DNA from: Sarcocystis neurona
Lineage: Eukaryota; Apicomplexa; Conoidasida; Eucoccidiorida; Sarcocystidae
Reading direction: 5' to 3'
NCBI GenBank assembly: GCA_000727475.1
Contig: KL647318.1
Span: forward strand, 1,204,316-1,268,315
Length of the DNA: 64,000 nt
Positions 46,655 through 56,212 of this stretch are shown piece by piece. The notes below the pieces were generated by a model. That model did no database searches and was not told the origin of the DNA. It was given only the letters and a program-made list of their open reading frames with translations. Numbering within the stretch: the stretch's first letter is position 1; each line of letters begins with the position of its first letter. A program made the position numbers and the translations under genes.

Positions 46655-49600
46655 TCAGTTCTCGCTCCTTCTGACTTGATGCTGCTGTTTGCTGCAGCTG
46701 CAACCGACCCCCCCCCCGCCCGCTGTTGCCGCTGTATCCACCTCCCCTCCCGCTGCTGCTGTTCCTGCGCCCACACCTTCCGTCGCTGCTGGCTCCGTCC
46801 CTGCTGTTGCTGCTGTTGCATCTCCTGTTGCTGCATCTCCTGCTGCTGCACGTCCTGCTGCTGCATCTCCTGCTGCTGCACCTCCTGCTGCTGCATCTCC
46901 TGCTGCTGCATCTCCTGCTGCTGCATCTCCTGCTGCTGCACCTCCTGCTGCTGCATCTCCTGCTGCTGCATCTCCTGTTGCTGCGTTTTCTGCTGAAGAG
47001 CAGCAGCGCGGCGGCCGCGTAGGAGAAGAAGCAGCAGCCACAGCCACCACCGCACGCGCGCCAAGATGCGAAGCGCGCTGCAGCAGCTTCTTCCACAAGA
47101 GCTTCTGCTGCTGGGTGCTGCCTGACAAAGTAGAAACAGCACCTGCTGGCGCGTCTACATCGTCAAGGAGGACCTCTGTAGTTAACCCTGTTGCTGCACG
47201 AATTTCTCTCCCGAGCGCAAGAGCTTTTCCGTACAAATAATCCTGAGACGCTTTGCTGACGCTATTCTTTCGGCCGTTGTCGCTCCTGCTGCTGCCGTTG
47301 TTGCTATTCATGCTGCTGCTGCTGCTGTTGCGGATGCTGTTCGGTTCTTCCGGGAGCACACCCACGAGGACGTGGACGAGGGGAAGTGCAGCAGGTCGCA
47401 GGTCAGGCAGCAGTCCTTTGCTGTCAAGAAGGTCAAGCAGCACTGCGTCTCCCATCCCGAGGCCCACACCCCACACCCCATAACGAAGAAACTGCTGCTG
47501 CAGCGCTGCCTGTTCACAAACGTTCTCTGCGTGCCGTCCTCCTCCTTCTCCCGCCGCCGCTTCTGCTCCTGCTTCTTCCGCTCCTCCCCTCCCCCTCCTG
47601 AACGCTGCCACGCGTCTCCCAGTTGCTGTCCTTTCTGTGGGCAATGCTGCTGCCCTTGCTGTTCCTCTTCCTGTTCTTCCGGCTTCTGCAGGCTCCACGC
47701 GCCCGACAGCTTCGTACTCTCCTCCTCCGAAGAGCGCTCGTCCGGGGCTGCTCGGGGGCGTGCCCTTCCCTCGCAAGCAAAACACACTACTGCTGCTCTC
47801 TCTGCTGCTCTCTCTGCTCCTCTGCCTGCTGCTCTTGTCGTTGCTGTCTCTGCTGCTGTCACCGCTGCTGTTGGTTTTTCTGTTGCTCTCTTTGCCGCTG
47901 TTTTTGCTGCTGTCGCTGTCCCTGCTGCTGTTGCGGATCCTGGAGTTGCTGCTGCTGCTGCTGCCGTCGCGTGACTGCAACTGCAGCTCAGAATAGTCCG
48001 CTTCTTTTTCTTCTATTCCTTGGGATGTTGTCTCCTCGGCTTCTCGCCTCGCTTCTCTTCTGAACGCTTCGAAGACGATCCCCGAGTAGTAGCCGAGGCC
48101 TCGGACAGTGAGGGGATGCCACACTAGCCACGTAGACGGTGAGATGTCATGCAGCAGCAGCAACTCGTGCAGCAGCCGAATTTCTTCAGCTGCAGCCAGC
48201 AGCATGTAGGCAGCAGCAGCAGCATCTTCTGCCCCAACTGCAGGAGTCGGACGAACAGCAGGAGCGGCAGCAGTAGCAGCGGCAGGAGCGGTAGGAGTAG
48301 CACCAGCAGGAGCGGTAGTAGTAGCAGCAGCAGGAGCGCTAGTAGTAGCAGCAGCAGGAGCGGTAGCACCAGCTCCAGCAGTCGCAGAGGGACCAGCAGA
48401 AGCAGGAGCAGCAGGAAGAGGAGGACTAGAGTTGCTGCTGGGGAGGGAGTAGCTGAAAGGATCGAACGCATGCAGAGCGCGCAGAAGACGCAGAACTGTT
48501 TCTGACTGCAACCCCACATGCTGTTTAAACCACGGGAGCAGCTTTTCAAGGGACTGTCTCTCTAGCTTATCTAATCCCGAACATATAAGCTGGACGCGCT
48601 GCCGTTCTGCTGCGCAGCCGTCATCTGCTTCAAGCAGGTCGTCGTATGTGGCTTCATGTTCTCTCTCGGCTGCCGGCGTTCCAGCAGCAGCTGCTGCTGC
48701 TCCTGCTGCTGCAAGTCCTGGCGCAAGACCTGACGCTGGTGTCGCTGAGTTTGCTGCTGCTGCTGAGATGGTTGCTGCAGCTGCTTTTGCTGCTGCTGCT
48801 GTGACTGCGCGACCCCACAGCTTCTTGGCGCTGACCAGTCCCTGCTGCACCAGCAGGGCGTCAAGCACCCGCCTGCTGCACAGACGAATTTCGACGTCAC
48901 GTCCCTGCAGCCCAACCTGCTGCAGAAAAAAAATTGCAGCTGCTAACACTTCCGCTGCTGCTCGGCAACGGACACGCATGCGCCGCTGCTGCTCCTCCTG
49001 CCACCTTTCCTGTTGCTCTCTCACTTCCACGCGGGCTTCCTCCCTCTCCTGCTCCTGCTGCTGCTGCTGCGCAAGGTCGGCGTGAAGGCAGCGCGGCCGC
49101 TGCTGCTGCTGCCCGCGCCTCCTCCGGTCGAGTCCTGCAGGGAGGGCAGGGCCAAGGACAACATCTAGGTTCCACTGATAGTGCTCTCTCTTCCTGTTGC
49201 GTGACGGACGCTCGTAGCGCCAGCAGCAGCCGATGCTGCTCCACCGCGCAGGCAAAGGCGGCGGCACGAGCAGCTGCTCCAGTTTCTCGAGTTGCCCCTC
49301 TCCTCTTTTCTCTCCTGCTCCTGCCGTTCCTGCTGCTCCTCCTGCTCCTGCTGCTCCTGCTGCTTCTCCTCCTGCTCCTGCCACTTCCGCTTCTCCCGCC
49401 TCTCCTGCTGTTCCTGCTGCTCTTCCAGCTTCTTCTTCCTTCTCCGGCTTCTCCTCCTTCTCCTCCTCGGCTCCGCTGCTTGACCCCTTCTCGCCCCTAC
49501 GTTGTTCCAGGGTCTCGCTCTGCCGCTGCTGCTCTGTTTCCTGCTGGAAGGGCTGCAGCTCAGCCGCACGTTTCTCCCCTACCTCTTTATCTGGCTGCTG

Positions 49601-52600
49601 CGGCTGAGCGAGTTGAGGCAACCTGGCATCTTCTGCTCCCCCTTGCTGCTGCTGTTGCTGACTGTTGCTCCCCTGCGCTGCTGCTTTCGGCTGCTGCCGC
49701 TGCAGCTGCGTCTCCGTCTGCAGCCGCAGCAGCAGCCGGGCCAGCGACGCTGTCATCTCGGGACGTAGCGCCAGTTTCCTTCCCCCGCGGTCGAGGAATG
49801 TATACACTTGGGGGGGCGCAGCTGTTGCTGGCGCTTCTTCTTCGATTGATTCTGCTGCAGGATATTCAACAAACAGTCCTGCTGCTGTTGATGATACGTC
49901 TCTTTCCTTTCCTTCCTTGGAACTGCTGCTGCTGCTGCTTCGGGTCGTCACCAGGGGGCCCGTTGCTGCTGCTTCTGCGTTGCTGCTGTCACCGGGGACG
50001 ACCGGCGTCTTTGCCGCTTCTTCTTCTTTCTCTGCGGAGTCGCTGCTGCCGTGGCTGTCGCCGCTGCTCCTGGCGGAGGAGGCGGCCTGCTGCTGGCGCT
50101 GTGACGCACCGCTGCTTCTGCCGCTGCCGCGCGAGCCCGGGGCTGCTGCTGCTGCTGCAGCGTCGTACAAACGCGCATATTCAACAGCAGGGGTCTGGTA
50201 CTCCTGAAAACCCCACGCCGTTGCTGCTGCTCTCCACTTTGCATGCAGCCAAAACTCCAGGCGCCACAGCAGCGGCGGAAAGTCCCGCATGCCTCTCACA
50301 GGAAGCAGCTGTCCTCCTCGCCACACTCGGCTCTCCCTGTTGCTGCTGCTGGTGCACAAACTAGTGTGTGGACCACTGCTGCTGCCGCTGCTGCTTCTCT
50401 CGCTGCTGTTCTTCCCCTCCCCACTGCAGTCGCTGTTCCTGCCACTGCTGCTGCTGTTGCTATCGGTTCTCGTGTTCTCACGGCTGCTGCTGTTTCTCCT
50501 GCTGTTGCTGCTGCTGCCGTTCCCGCATAGGTAGTTCCTGCTGTTTTCTCTCCTGCCGCTGCTACGACGGGCAGTGCTGTTGCTGCTGCTGCAGCAACGA
50601 ATGCTGCCGCTGTCGCTGCTGCTGCTGCCAGTGCTGTTCAGCGAGGCATGCCGCATGTTGCTGTTGCTGCGCTCGGTCTGCTGCCTCTGCCCATTTGAGC
50701 AGCTGCTGCACGTCGAGTGGGTGGAAACGGTCTGGCTGCTGCTGAGGCTGCATCTTCTCCTCCTTTGCGTCCTCCATCTTGCGTTGTTGTTGCTGCTACT
50801 ACTGCCGAAATAGGAGCCGGAGCAGGCAGCAGCACGGCCTGTTCGGCTGCTGCAGGTCTCTTGGTTCGCAGGGCTTCTGCAGCCGCTCGTAAGGATATTT
50901 CGGCTGCTTCTGGCGCTGCTGCTGCTGCAGAAGCGTCCTGTGCTGCTCCTCAGACGCCCGCCTCTGCTGCTGCTGCTGTTGTTGCCGAAGCTGTTACGGG
51001 AAGTGCTGCTGCTGCTGCTACCTGCAGCTGCTTTGATCGAGAGAAACGCAGCGCAGGGCGTTGCCGGCGAAGGCAGCAGCAGAGCGCTGCGCTGCCGGCC
51101 CCCCCACCCACTCGGTGGAGCAGCAGCAGGAGGAATAAAAGGAAATGCCGCAGGGGCCCCAGAAGCAGCAGGCGACGAAGACGCAGCACCACCGGCACGG
51201 CGCGCAGAAGCTGCAGGAGGTGCGGCAACAGCAGCAGCACCCGAGAGGCATGCAGCAGCAGCACGGGCTCGGAGGGCTAGAGCAGGAGCAAACGCAGCAG
51301 CAGCAGCCTTTGCGGTTGGTGCTGCGCCAGAAAGAAGAAACAGAGACGCAAAAAGACCGAAGGCAGCAGCAGCAGGGACAGCGGCAAAAGAAGACGAGGT
51401 GGCCACTGCAGAGGCTGAAGCAGCAGCGGAAGCGCAGCGCACAGCAGCGGAGAACCGCGGCCAGGAGGCGCCAGGAGCAGGACTAAGAGCAGCAGCGTTT
51501 CTGGCAGCAGCGTCGCCAACAGCAGGTTCTTGCGCAGCAGCAGCAGCTCTAATGGTGGCGCAGAGCGTGCAAGCGGTGGTGGTGGTAGGATGAGGAGGAG
51601 AAGCAGCAGCAACTGCAGCAGCAGCGGCAAGCGAGAAGACAGTAGCAGTAGCAGCGGCTGCAGCAGCAATGAAAGAAGAACAACACCGCGGCAGAAGGAA
51701 GGCAGCAGCAGCTGGGGAGGCAGCAGCTGTGTTGCTGGGAAAGGTGCCGCTGCACCAGCAGCACGCGGCAGCAGCAGGCAGCTGCGAAAAAGCGGCAGGA
51801 GCGCAGCAGCTACGTGTGAGCTGTTCTTTGTCGCAGAAAGAAGTTGCTGCCGCTTTTGGTTCTTGCTGACAGCAGGAGGAGGGATAAGAGCAGGAGGAGC
51901 AGGAGCAAACGACGGCACACGAAGAACCAGCAGCTCCCGCAGACGCACGTCGTTGAACTGCTGCGGCTGCTGCATCTTGGCCGCGAGAAACGCTCCTCGT
52001 GACCGCCCCCATGCTGTTGCTGCTGTTGCTGCTTTTCCGGTCGGGCGCCGATGCCCGTACATCTTTCAAAGAAGGAGAAATTCCGTCCCCCACAGGTGGT
52101 GCGGCTGCTGTCCCTCCGTCTCGTCCTTCTCTCTCTCCCGCTGCTAATATTTCTGCTGCTGCGGCCGTCTCAGCCGCTGCTGCTGCCGTCTCAGCCGCTG
52201 CTGCTGCCGTCTCAGCCGCTGCTGCTGCCGTCTCAGCCGCTGCTGCTGCTACCTCAGCCGCTGCCGCTGCCGTGTAACCTGCTGCTGCCGTTTTCTCATT
52301 TTCTGTTGGTGCTGTCTCAGCGGCACCGGCTGGTGAGGCTTCTGCTGCTGCTGCTGCCTTTTGCGGTCGGGATGTGTGGCTTTCTCGGAAGCAGCTGCAG
52401 CAGGAGGAAGCAGGCAGCAGCGGCGCGCTGCTGTTGCTCTTTCTCTTTCTTCTTCTTCTTCCTCTTCCTCGTAACCCGCCATCTGCGTCACTGCTCCTTG
52501 GTGTGTTGCTGCTGCTGCGGCTCGTGCTGCTGCTGCTGCTGTCGCAGCTGCTGTCACAGCTGCTGTCACAGCTGTCGCAGCTGCTGTCACTGCTGTCGCT

Positions 52601-52933
52601 GCAGTCGCTGCTGCTGACGCTGCGGCACCTCGTTCTTCTGCTGCTGCTCTTCCTCCTCCACCAGCGCCACCTGTGGCAGCTGCTGCACGTCCGTGTGCTG
52701 CTGCTGTTGCTGCTGCTGCTGCGGGGGACGAGCGGCAGACTCACGAGAGCGGGCTGTTGTTTCTGCTTCTTCATTTGTGTGAGACAGATGGCTACAGCAG
52801 CAGCACCAGCAGGGGGAGGGGGAGCAGCGGCAAAGAGCAGCAGCAACAGCAGGGAAACGGAGAAGTGCAATGAGATGCCCGAACGTAGAGGAGACAAAAA
52901 TATTACGCGCATGATCACTGCTGCAGCTGCCAC
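46655..52933 (-). CDS. Histidyl-tRNA synthetase, plant-organelle type
   Basis: One open frame of 2092 residues. It charges tRNA-His. The N-terminus (from the second Met, residue 8) is a hydrophobic signal sequence, SLLLLLLFAAAPPPPAGAAA, suggesting apicoplast or other organelle targeting. Residues about 60-860 are mostly Ser, Ala and Arg runs. The catalytic core follows: VRGMRDFPPLLWRLEFW (about 875), LALRPEMTASLARLLL, motif 2 IGCCWRYERPSRNRKREHYQ (about 1240), the histidine-binding RGLGYYSGIVFEAF (about 1615), motif 3 GVGLGMGDAVLLDLL (about 1820), then an anticodon-binding domain (about 1900-1980). The wording matches plant chloroplast/mitochondrial HisRS rather than the cytosolic form. Usual length is 430-500 residues; the excess is low-complexity inserts. 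Introns within the inserts and a different 3' end are possible. Confidence 0.85.
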   Translation of the reverse strand: MAAAAVIMRVIFLSPLRSGISLHFSVSLLLLLLFAAAPPPPAGAAAVAICLTQMKKQKQQPALVSLPLVPRSSSSNSSSTRTCSSCHRWRWWRRKSSSRRTRCRSVSSSDCSDSSDSSCDSCDSSCDSSCDSSSSSTSRSSSNTPRSSDADGGLRGRGRRRRKRKSNSSAPLLPASSCCSCFRESHTSRPQKAAAAAEASPAGAAETAPTENEKTAAAGYTAAAAAEVAAAAAETAAAAAETAAAAAETAAAAAETAAAAEILAAGEREGRDGGTAAAPPVGDGISPSLKDVRASAPDRKSSNSSNSMGAVTRSVSRGQDAAAAAVQRRASAGAAGSSCAVVCSCSSCSYPSSCCQQEPKAAATSFCDKEQLTRSCCAPAAFSQLPAAAACCWCSGTFPSNTAAASPAAAAFLLPRCCSSFIAAAAAATATVFSLAAAAAVAAASPPHPTTTTACTLCATIRAAAAAQEPAVGDAAARNAAALSPAPGASWPRFSAAVRCASAAASASAVATSSSFAAVPAAAAFGLFASLFLLSGAAPTAKAAAAAFAPALALRARAAAACLSGAAAVAAPPAASARRAGGAASSSPAASGAPAAFPFIPPAAAPPSGWGGRQRSALLLPSPATPCAAFLSIKAAAGSSSSSTSRNSFGNNSSSSRGGRLRSSTGRFCSSSSARSSRNILTSGCRSPANQETCSSRTGRAAACSGSYFGSSSSNNNARWRTQRRRRCSLSSSQTVSTHSTCSSCSNGQRQQTERSNSNMRHASLNSTGSSSSDSGSIRCCSSSNSTARRSSGRRENSRNYLCGNGSSSNSRRNSSSRENTRTDSNSSSSGRNSDCSGEGKNSSERSSSGSSSGPHTSLCTSSSNRESRVWRGGQLLPVRGMRDFPPLLWRLEFWLHAKWRAAATAWGFQEYQTPAVEYARLYDAAAAAAAPGSRGSGRSSGASQRQQQAASSARSSGDSHGSSDSAEKEEEAAKTPVVPGDSSNAEAAATGPLVTTRSSSSSSSKEGKERDVSSTAAGLFVEYPAAESIEEEAPATAAPPQVYTFLDRGGRKLALRPEMTASLARLLLRLQTETQLQRQQPKAAAQGSNSQQQQQQGGAEDARLPQLAQPQQPDKEVGEKRAAELQPFQQETEQQRQSETLEQRRGEKGSSSGAEEEKEEKPEKEEEAGRAAGTAGEAGEAEVAGAGGEAAGAAGAGGAAGTAGAGEKRGEGQLEKLEQLLVPPPLPARWSSIGCCWRYERPSRNRKREHYQWNLDVVLGPALPAGLDRRRRGQQQQRPRCLHADLAQQQQQEQEREEARVEVREQQERWQEEQQRRMRVRCRAAAEVLAAAIFFLQQVGLQGRDVEIRLCSRRVLDALLVQQGLVSAKKLWGRAVTAAAAKAAAATISAAAANSATPASGLAPGLAAAGAAAAAAGTPAAEREHEATYDDLLEADDGCAAERQRVQLICSGLDKLERQSLEKLLPWFKQHVGLQSETVLRLLRALHAFDPFSYSLPSSNSSPPLPAAPASAGPSATAGAGATAPAAATTSAPAAATTTAPAGATPTAPAAATAAAPAVRPTPAVGAEDAAAAAYMLLAAAEEIRLLHELLLLHDISPSTWLVWHPLTVRGLGYYSGIVFEAFRREARREAEETTSQGIEEKEADYSELQLQSRDGSSSSSNSRIRNSSRDSDSSKNSGKESNRKTNSSGDSSRDSNDKSSRQRSRESSRESSSSVFCLRGKGTPPSSPGRALFGGGEYEAVGRVEPAEAGRTGRGTARAAALPTERTATGRRVAAFRRGRGGAEEAGAEAAAGEGGGRHAENVCEQAALQQQFLRYGVWGVGLGMGDAVLLDLLDSKGLLPDLRPAALPLVHVLVGVLPEEPNSIRNSSSSSMNSNNGSSRSDNGRKNSVSKASQDYLYGKALALGREIRAATGLTTEVLLDDVDAPAGAVSTLSGSTQQQKLLWKKLLQRASHLGARAVVAVAAASSPTRPPRCCSSAENAATGDAAAGDAAAGGAAAGDAAAGDAAAGDAAAGGAAAGDAAAGRAAAGDAATGDATAATAGTEPAATEGVGAGTAAAGGEVDTAATAGGGGVGCSCSKQQHQVRRSEN
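46819..46983. repeat. 15-bp minisatellite, eleven units
   Basis: Eleven consecutive 15-bp units of the form CATCTCCTGCTGCTG, with single-base variants. On the minus strand all three frames stay open, reading QQQEM, AAAGD or SSRRC repeats. It lies at the C-terminal end of the synthetase frame, where the reading frame is the Ala/Gly/Asp version. Confidence 0.95.
48261..48372. repeat. 24-bp repeat coding Ala/Thr/Pro insert
   Basis: Imperfect copies of a roughly 24-bp unit (GCGGTAGTAGTAGCAGCAGC) within the synthetase frame, translated on the minus strand as an Ala/Thr/Pro-rich linker of about 40 residues between the motif-2 half and the histidine-binding motif. Confidence 0.7.
52164..52247. repeat. 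21-bp tandem repeat, four perfect copies
   Basis: Four identical copies of a 21-bp unit starting GCCGTCTCAGCCGCTG, giving ETAAAAA repeats in the synthetase frame on the minus strand. The perfect identity suggests a recent expansion. Confidence 0.95.
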
Positions 52934-53983
52934 CCCAGCAGCAGCAACAGCAACGCCAGCAGCCGCAACAGCAGCAGCAACTCCAGCAGCCGCATCAGTA
53001 GCAGCGACGCCAGCAGCTGCATCAGCAGCAGCTGCACCAGCAGCAGCAACGCCACCAGGAGTATCAGGTTACAGCTTTAACTGAGGGAGGTTGCTGGTGC
53101 TGCTGCTGCGGTTCGTCGTCGTCCTCTTCCTCTTCCTCGGCACGCTGCTGCTGCGCCTTCTTCTTCTTCGTCTGCGCTTGTATGTTCCCGTGTGGGCCGC
53201 CGCAGTGTTGCCGCAGCAGGGACCGTCTGCACATCCTTTCCCTGCTTTCCTCCTGTCGTCTACCTTGGGTTTCCCTCCTTTTTTCCTTGTAACTTTTCTT
53301 CCTCTTCCTTGCCTATCCTGTTTTCTTCCTCGACAGCACCTGTCAAAAGCACGCGCCCTCCTGCGGTGCTGCTGCTGCTGCTCCTCTCCTCTTCCCACTC
53401 TTCCTGCTGGTCATTCTGTTGCTGCTGTTGCTGCTGCTGCTGTTGCTGCTGCTGCTGTTGCGGCTGCTGCTGTGACTGTGTTTCTGCAGCTGCTGCCGCG
53501 GATAATTCTACAGGAGCAGAAAAGCAGCATCCGCCCTGCCCCCGAGGCCGCAGAGGCTTGGCAGAATGAGCAGCCTGCAAGACGCACGACCTGCAGCAGC
53601 AGCAGGGAGAGGAGGTGTACGCACAACAGCAGCGGCAGCAGAAAACGCGCAGCAGGGCAGCAGGACGGAAAGAAGACACGCGTCAGCAGAAGGACGGGGT
53701 CCTCTGGCAGCAGTAGCAGGAACACACGGCCGTGTCCATATAGCAGCAGCAGAACAATATTACACCAAGGAAGTCTTGCTGCTGCTGCTGCTGGGAATAA
53801 CGTCGGGAAAGCACCACTGCTACCCAAAACACCAGCTGCAGCAGAGAAACAAGTAGCAGCAGCAGCAGCAGAGAAACCAGCAGCAGCAGTAGAGAAAGCA
53901 GGAGCCGTGTGCAGACACACCGGCTGAAGCAGCGGAAACAGCAGCAGCAGAAAAGAGCAGCAGCAGCAGAGAAGGTAGCAGCG
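52934..53983. other. CTG-rich spacer 5' of synthetase
   Basis: CAG/CTG runs, including about 60 bp of near-pure CTG/TTG at 53412-53470, keep frames open on both strands. The plus frame from 53091 is very hydrophobic at its start (LVLLLRFVVVLFLFL), and a minus frame is Arg/Lys-rich. Neither is recognisable. This is presumably the promoter side of the synthetase gene. Confidence 0.35.
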
Positions 53984-54604
53984 TCACCGCCGCAGCAGGT
54001 CTGTGGGGCGGACGAGCAAGGTGGCTAGCACGAGAAAAACGGGAAGGAATAGTGAGAGAGAAGCAGCAACAGCAGGCCAGTAGCCGTTGCCGCAGGGATC
54101 GCAGAGAGCGGCAGAAGTCAGTGCTGCAGCATGTGTATCAACAGGAACGGCAGCACGAGCCCCACATGTTTCTGAAGCAGCAGCGGGAGAATGCAGCAGC
54201 AGCGGTGGACTGCAACAGCAGTGGTGGACCGCAACAGCAGCGGTGGACTGCAGCGGCACTGCGACACCAGCGGTGGACTGCAGCGGCACTGCGACACCAG
54301 CGGTGGAATGCAGCAGCCTGCGAAAGCCGAAGGTTTTTCCTGTCGGTGAGTCTATCCTGCAGCAGCTTCCCAGCAGCAGCAGTCGGGGCTGCGTCGTCGC
54401 TTGCAGCGCGGGGGGATGGGCCTGACTTTTCAGCAGCAGCTTTTTCGACAGAAGTAACAGCGGCGGAGAGGAGACAGAGCCCTCCTGGTGGAGGACGATT
54501 TGCGACAGTGGCCTAACGCAGGACTTAGAGCAGCAGCAAGCTGCGTGAGCGCGGTTTTTGGAAGCTGCAGCAGCAGCAACTCTTCCGCTGCTGCAGAGGC
54601 GCAT
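53984..54604 (-). CDS. Hypothetical protein with C-terminal membrane span
   Basis: A 206-residue frame ending in LCDPCGNGYWPAVAASLSLF and further hydrophobic residues, a good single membrane span followed by a short Arg-ending tail. The N-terminal part is less convincing and includes a 30-bp tandem repeat. If real, it is probably the last exon of a type I membrane protein whose 5' exons lie above 54.6 kb. A competing plus frame (54052-54516) covers the same bases. Confidence 0.25.
   Translation of the reverse strand: MRLCSSGRVAAAAASKNRAHAACCCSKSCVRPLSQIVLHQEGSVSSPPLLLLSKKLLLKSQAHPPALQATTQPRLLLLGSCCRIDSPTGKTFGFRRLLHSTAGVAVPLQSTAGVAVPLQSTAAVAVHHCCCSPPLLLHSPAAASETCGARAAVPVDTHAAALTSAALCDPCGNGYWPAVAASLSLFLPVFLVLATLLVRPTDLLRR
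54241..54300. repeat. 30-bp tandem repeat, two perfect copies
   Basis: Two identical 30-bp units starting CGGTGGACTGCAGCGG, with diverged partial copies on both sides. Confidence 0.9.
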
Positions 54605-55471
54605 GCAGAATATATGTTACGAGGTGCACGCTATTTGGGCAGCAGCAGCAGCAGGAGCTGGGCCTCTCAGCTTTCTCGTGTGGTCCTCGAGAATTCCCGA
54701 AGGTGCCACTATTTCGACGACTCCCTCCTGTCCTGCTGTTGCACCCGCTGCGTGTTGATGTGGTGTCGCTGCTGCTGCTGCAGTCGCTCTTGTATACCTG
54801 CTGTGATGCGACTGCAGCTGCAACTTCGCTGCTGCTGCTGCTGCTGCTCTCTTCTTCGTTGCGTCTGCTAGGATTTTGCTGCCGCGTCGCCACTGCTGTC
54901 GCTCCGCTGCTGGGGTTTCTTTGCGGCCGCTGCAGGAAGCGTGTCCCACTAACTTGCTGCTGCTGCTGCTGCTAGAGCTGTACCCTCCTGCTGCTGCTAC
55001 TAGAGCTGTGTCCTGCTACTGTTGCTGCGAGCAGGCCTGTGGGGTCTCGCAGGCGTCCTGCTGCACGTTCTCTGCTTCCGGCTACACACACACACGGGAA
55101 CAGTAGTGTAACCGCGCCAATCTGCAGAAGCAGCAGCAGTAGCAGCGGGAGACTGCTGCGCCCGCAGTCGCAGCAGCAGACGGGGAACAAAGCTGGTTCA
55201 AAAAATTACTGCTGCTCCCGGGTCTTTGCTTCTCTTGTGGAGGCTTCGGCGTACGTACCTTCACTAGTACGCGAGGGGAGTTCCGCATCTCGAGCAGCCT
55301 CTGGTGTACGTACACACCAGCGAAGCTGCTGCTGCCGCTGTCGCTTCCACATACCCTGCACCCCACAAACGCAAGGGATGCAGCAGAGCCAGGCGCGATC
55401 AACTCTTCACTCTAAAAGAGACTCGGCGCCTGGGCACGGCTTTTGGAAGCAACGGCAGCAGCAGCACACAC
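54605..55471. other. CTG-rich, no gene assigned
   Basis: Mixed CTG and CAG runs with short non-repetitive islands. The minus island GVVEIVAPSGILEDHTRKLR near 54660-54720 looks protein-like and could be an exon upstream of the frame ending at 53984. A GTGTACGTACAC palindrome lies at 55304-55315. Confidence 0.3.
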
Positions 55472-55526
55472 TCAAGCTTGCTGCTCACATTTAAAAACGA
55501 GGGCAGCTGCTCTGGTGTACGTACAC
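55304..55526. repeat. Paired GTGTACGTACAC palindromes
   Basis: Perfect 12-bp copies at 55304-55315 and 55515-55526, 211 bp apart, both preceded by TCTG. The first sits in a longer imperfect palindrome (CTGG...CCAG). Confidence 0.65.
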
Positions 55527-56212
55527 TCGATACGACGTCGCTGTTCGTGCTGCCTCAGCGGTCCACACACGTGACTGGGCCTGGCCTTCTGCAGCGAACT
55601 CTCGAAACTCTGCTGCTGTCGTGCCACTGCGCACGTGTGCTGCTCGTGCTGCGGCTGTTGCTGTTGCTGCTGCTGTTGCTGCCGCTGCTGCTGCTGTTGC
55701 TGCCGCTGCTGTTGCTGCTGGTGCTGCTGCTGGTGCTGCTTCTGGTGCTGCTGCTGCTGCTGTTGCTGCTGCCGCTGTTGTTGCTGCTGCTGCGTCTTCA
55801 TTTCCTCTTTTCCCCAGGTCGTGTGCTGCTCCACTCCGCTCAGCTGCGGGTCTTCCTGCTCTTTTGGGGTGCCGCCTGCTGCTCTCGTTGCTGTGCTGCT
55901 GGCTTCGTCGCTCCAGCTGCTGCGGCTGCTGTTGTGTGTGTGGGCGTGTGGCGGGTAACGCTGCTGGAGCTGCTGCAGCAGCTGCTCTTCCGCTTCGGTG
56001 ACTGGCTCTGCAGCGGCAGCTGCTGCCATTGGCTGTCTCTGGGCTGCTGCTGCTGCGGAGAATCTTCCCAAGAGGGTGCAGACATGCAGTCGCAGAACGA
56101 AAAGGAAGCTCGTCGCTTTGTGTAAGACGCAGCAACAGAGGAGCTCCTCTCTTTTTCTCCACACACGCGCTGCGGCGGGCTGCATGCGCTGCAGGCGGCG
56201 GCTCCGCCACAC
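55472..56212 (-). CDS. Poly-glutamine hypothetical protein
   Basis: A 246-residue frame. Non-repetitive, hydrophilic sequence such as TEAEEQLLQQLQQRYP, SSWSDEASSTATRAA and EDPQLSGVEQHTTWGKEEM precedes a tract of about 60 residues that is nearly all Gln with a few His and Arg. Met at about 56029 (MAAAAAAEPVTEAEEQ) is a plausible start. The acidic, varied sequence before the Gln tract makes this the best of the six frames here. No domain recognised; it may be one exon of a larger protein. Confidence 0.4.
   Translation of the reverse strand: MWRSRRLQRMQPAAARVWRKREELLCCCVLHKATSFLFVLRLHVCTLLGRFSAAAAAQRQPMAAAAAAEPVTEAEEQLLQQLQQRYPPHAHTHNSSRSSWSDEASSTATRAAGGTPKEQEDPQLSGVEQHTTWGKEEMKTQQQQQQRQQQQQQQQHQKQHQQQHQQQQQRQQQQQQRQQQQQQQQQPQHEQHTCAVARQQQSFESSLQKARPSHVCGPLRQHEQRRRIECTYTRAAALVFKCEQQA
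55650..55795. repeat. CTG/TTG run coding poly-Gln on minus strand
   Basis: About 146 bp of CTG with TTG, CCG and CTGGTG interruptions. On the minus strand it reads as Gln with a few His and Arg codons in one frame and as Ala in another. Confidence 0.9.

Noticed and set aside
46806..46990. Possible CRISPR-like regular array
   Set aside because: The units are contiguous 15-bp repeats with no spacers, and the organism is a eukaryote; it is a coding minisatellite.
46689..47240. Plus-strand Ala/Pro-rich frame opposite the synthetase C-terminus
   Set aside because: It is a shadow of the 15-bp repeat; the minus strand carries the synthetase motifs.
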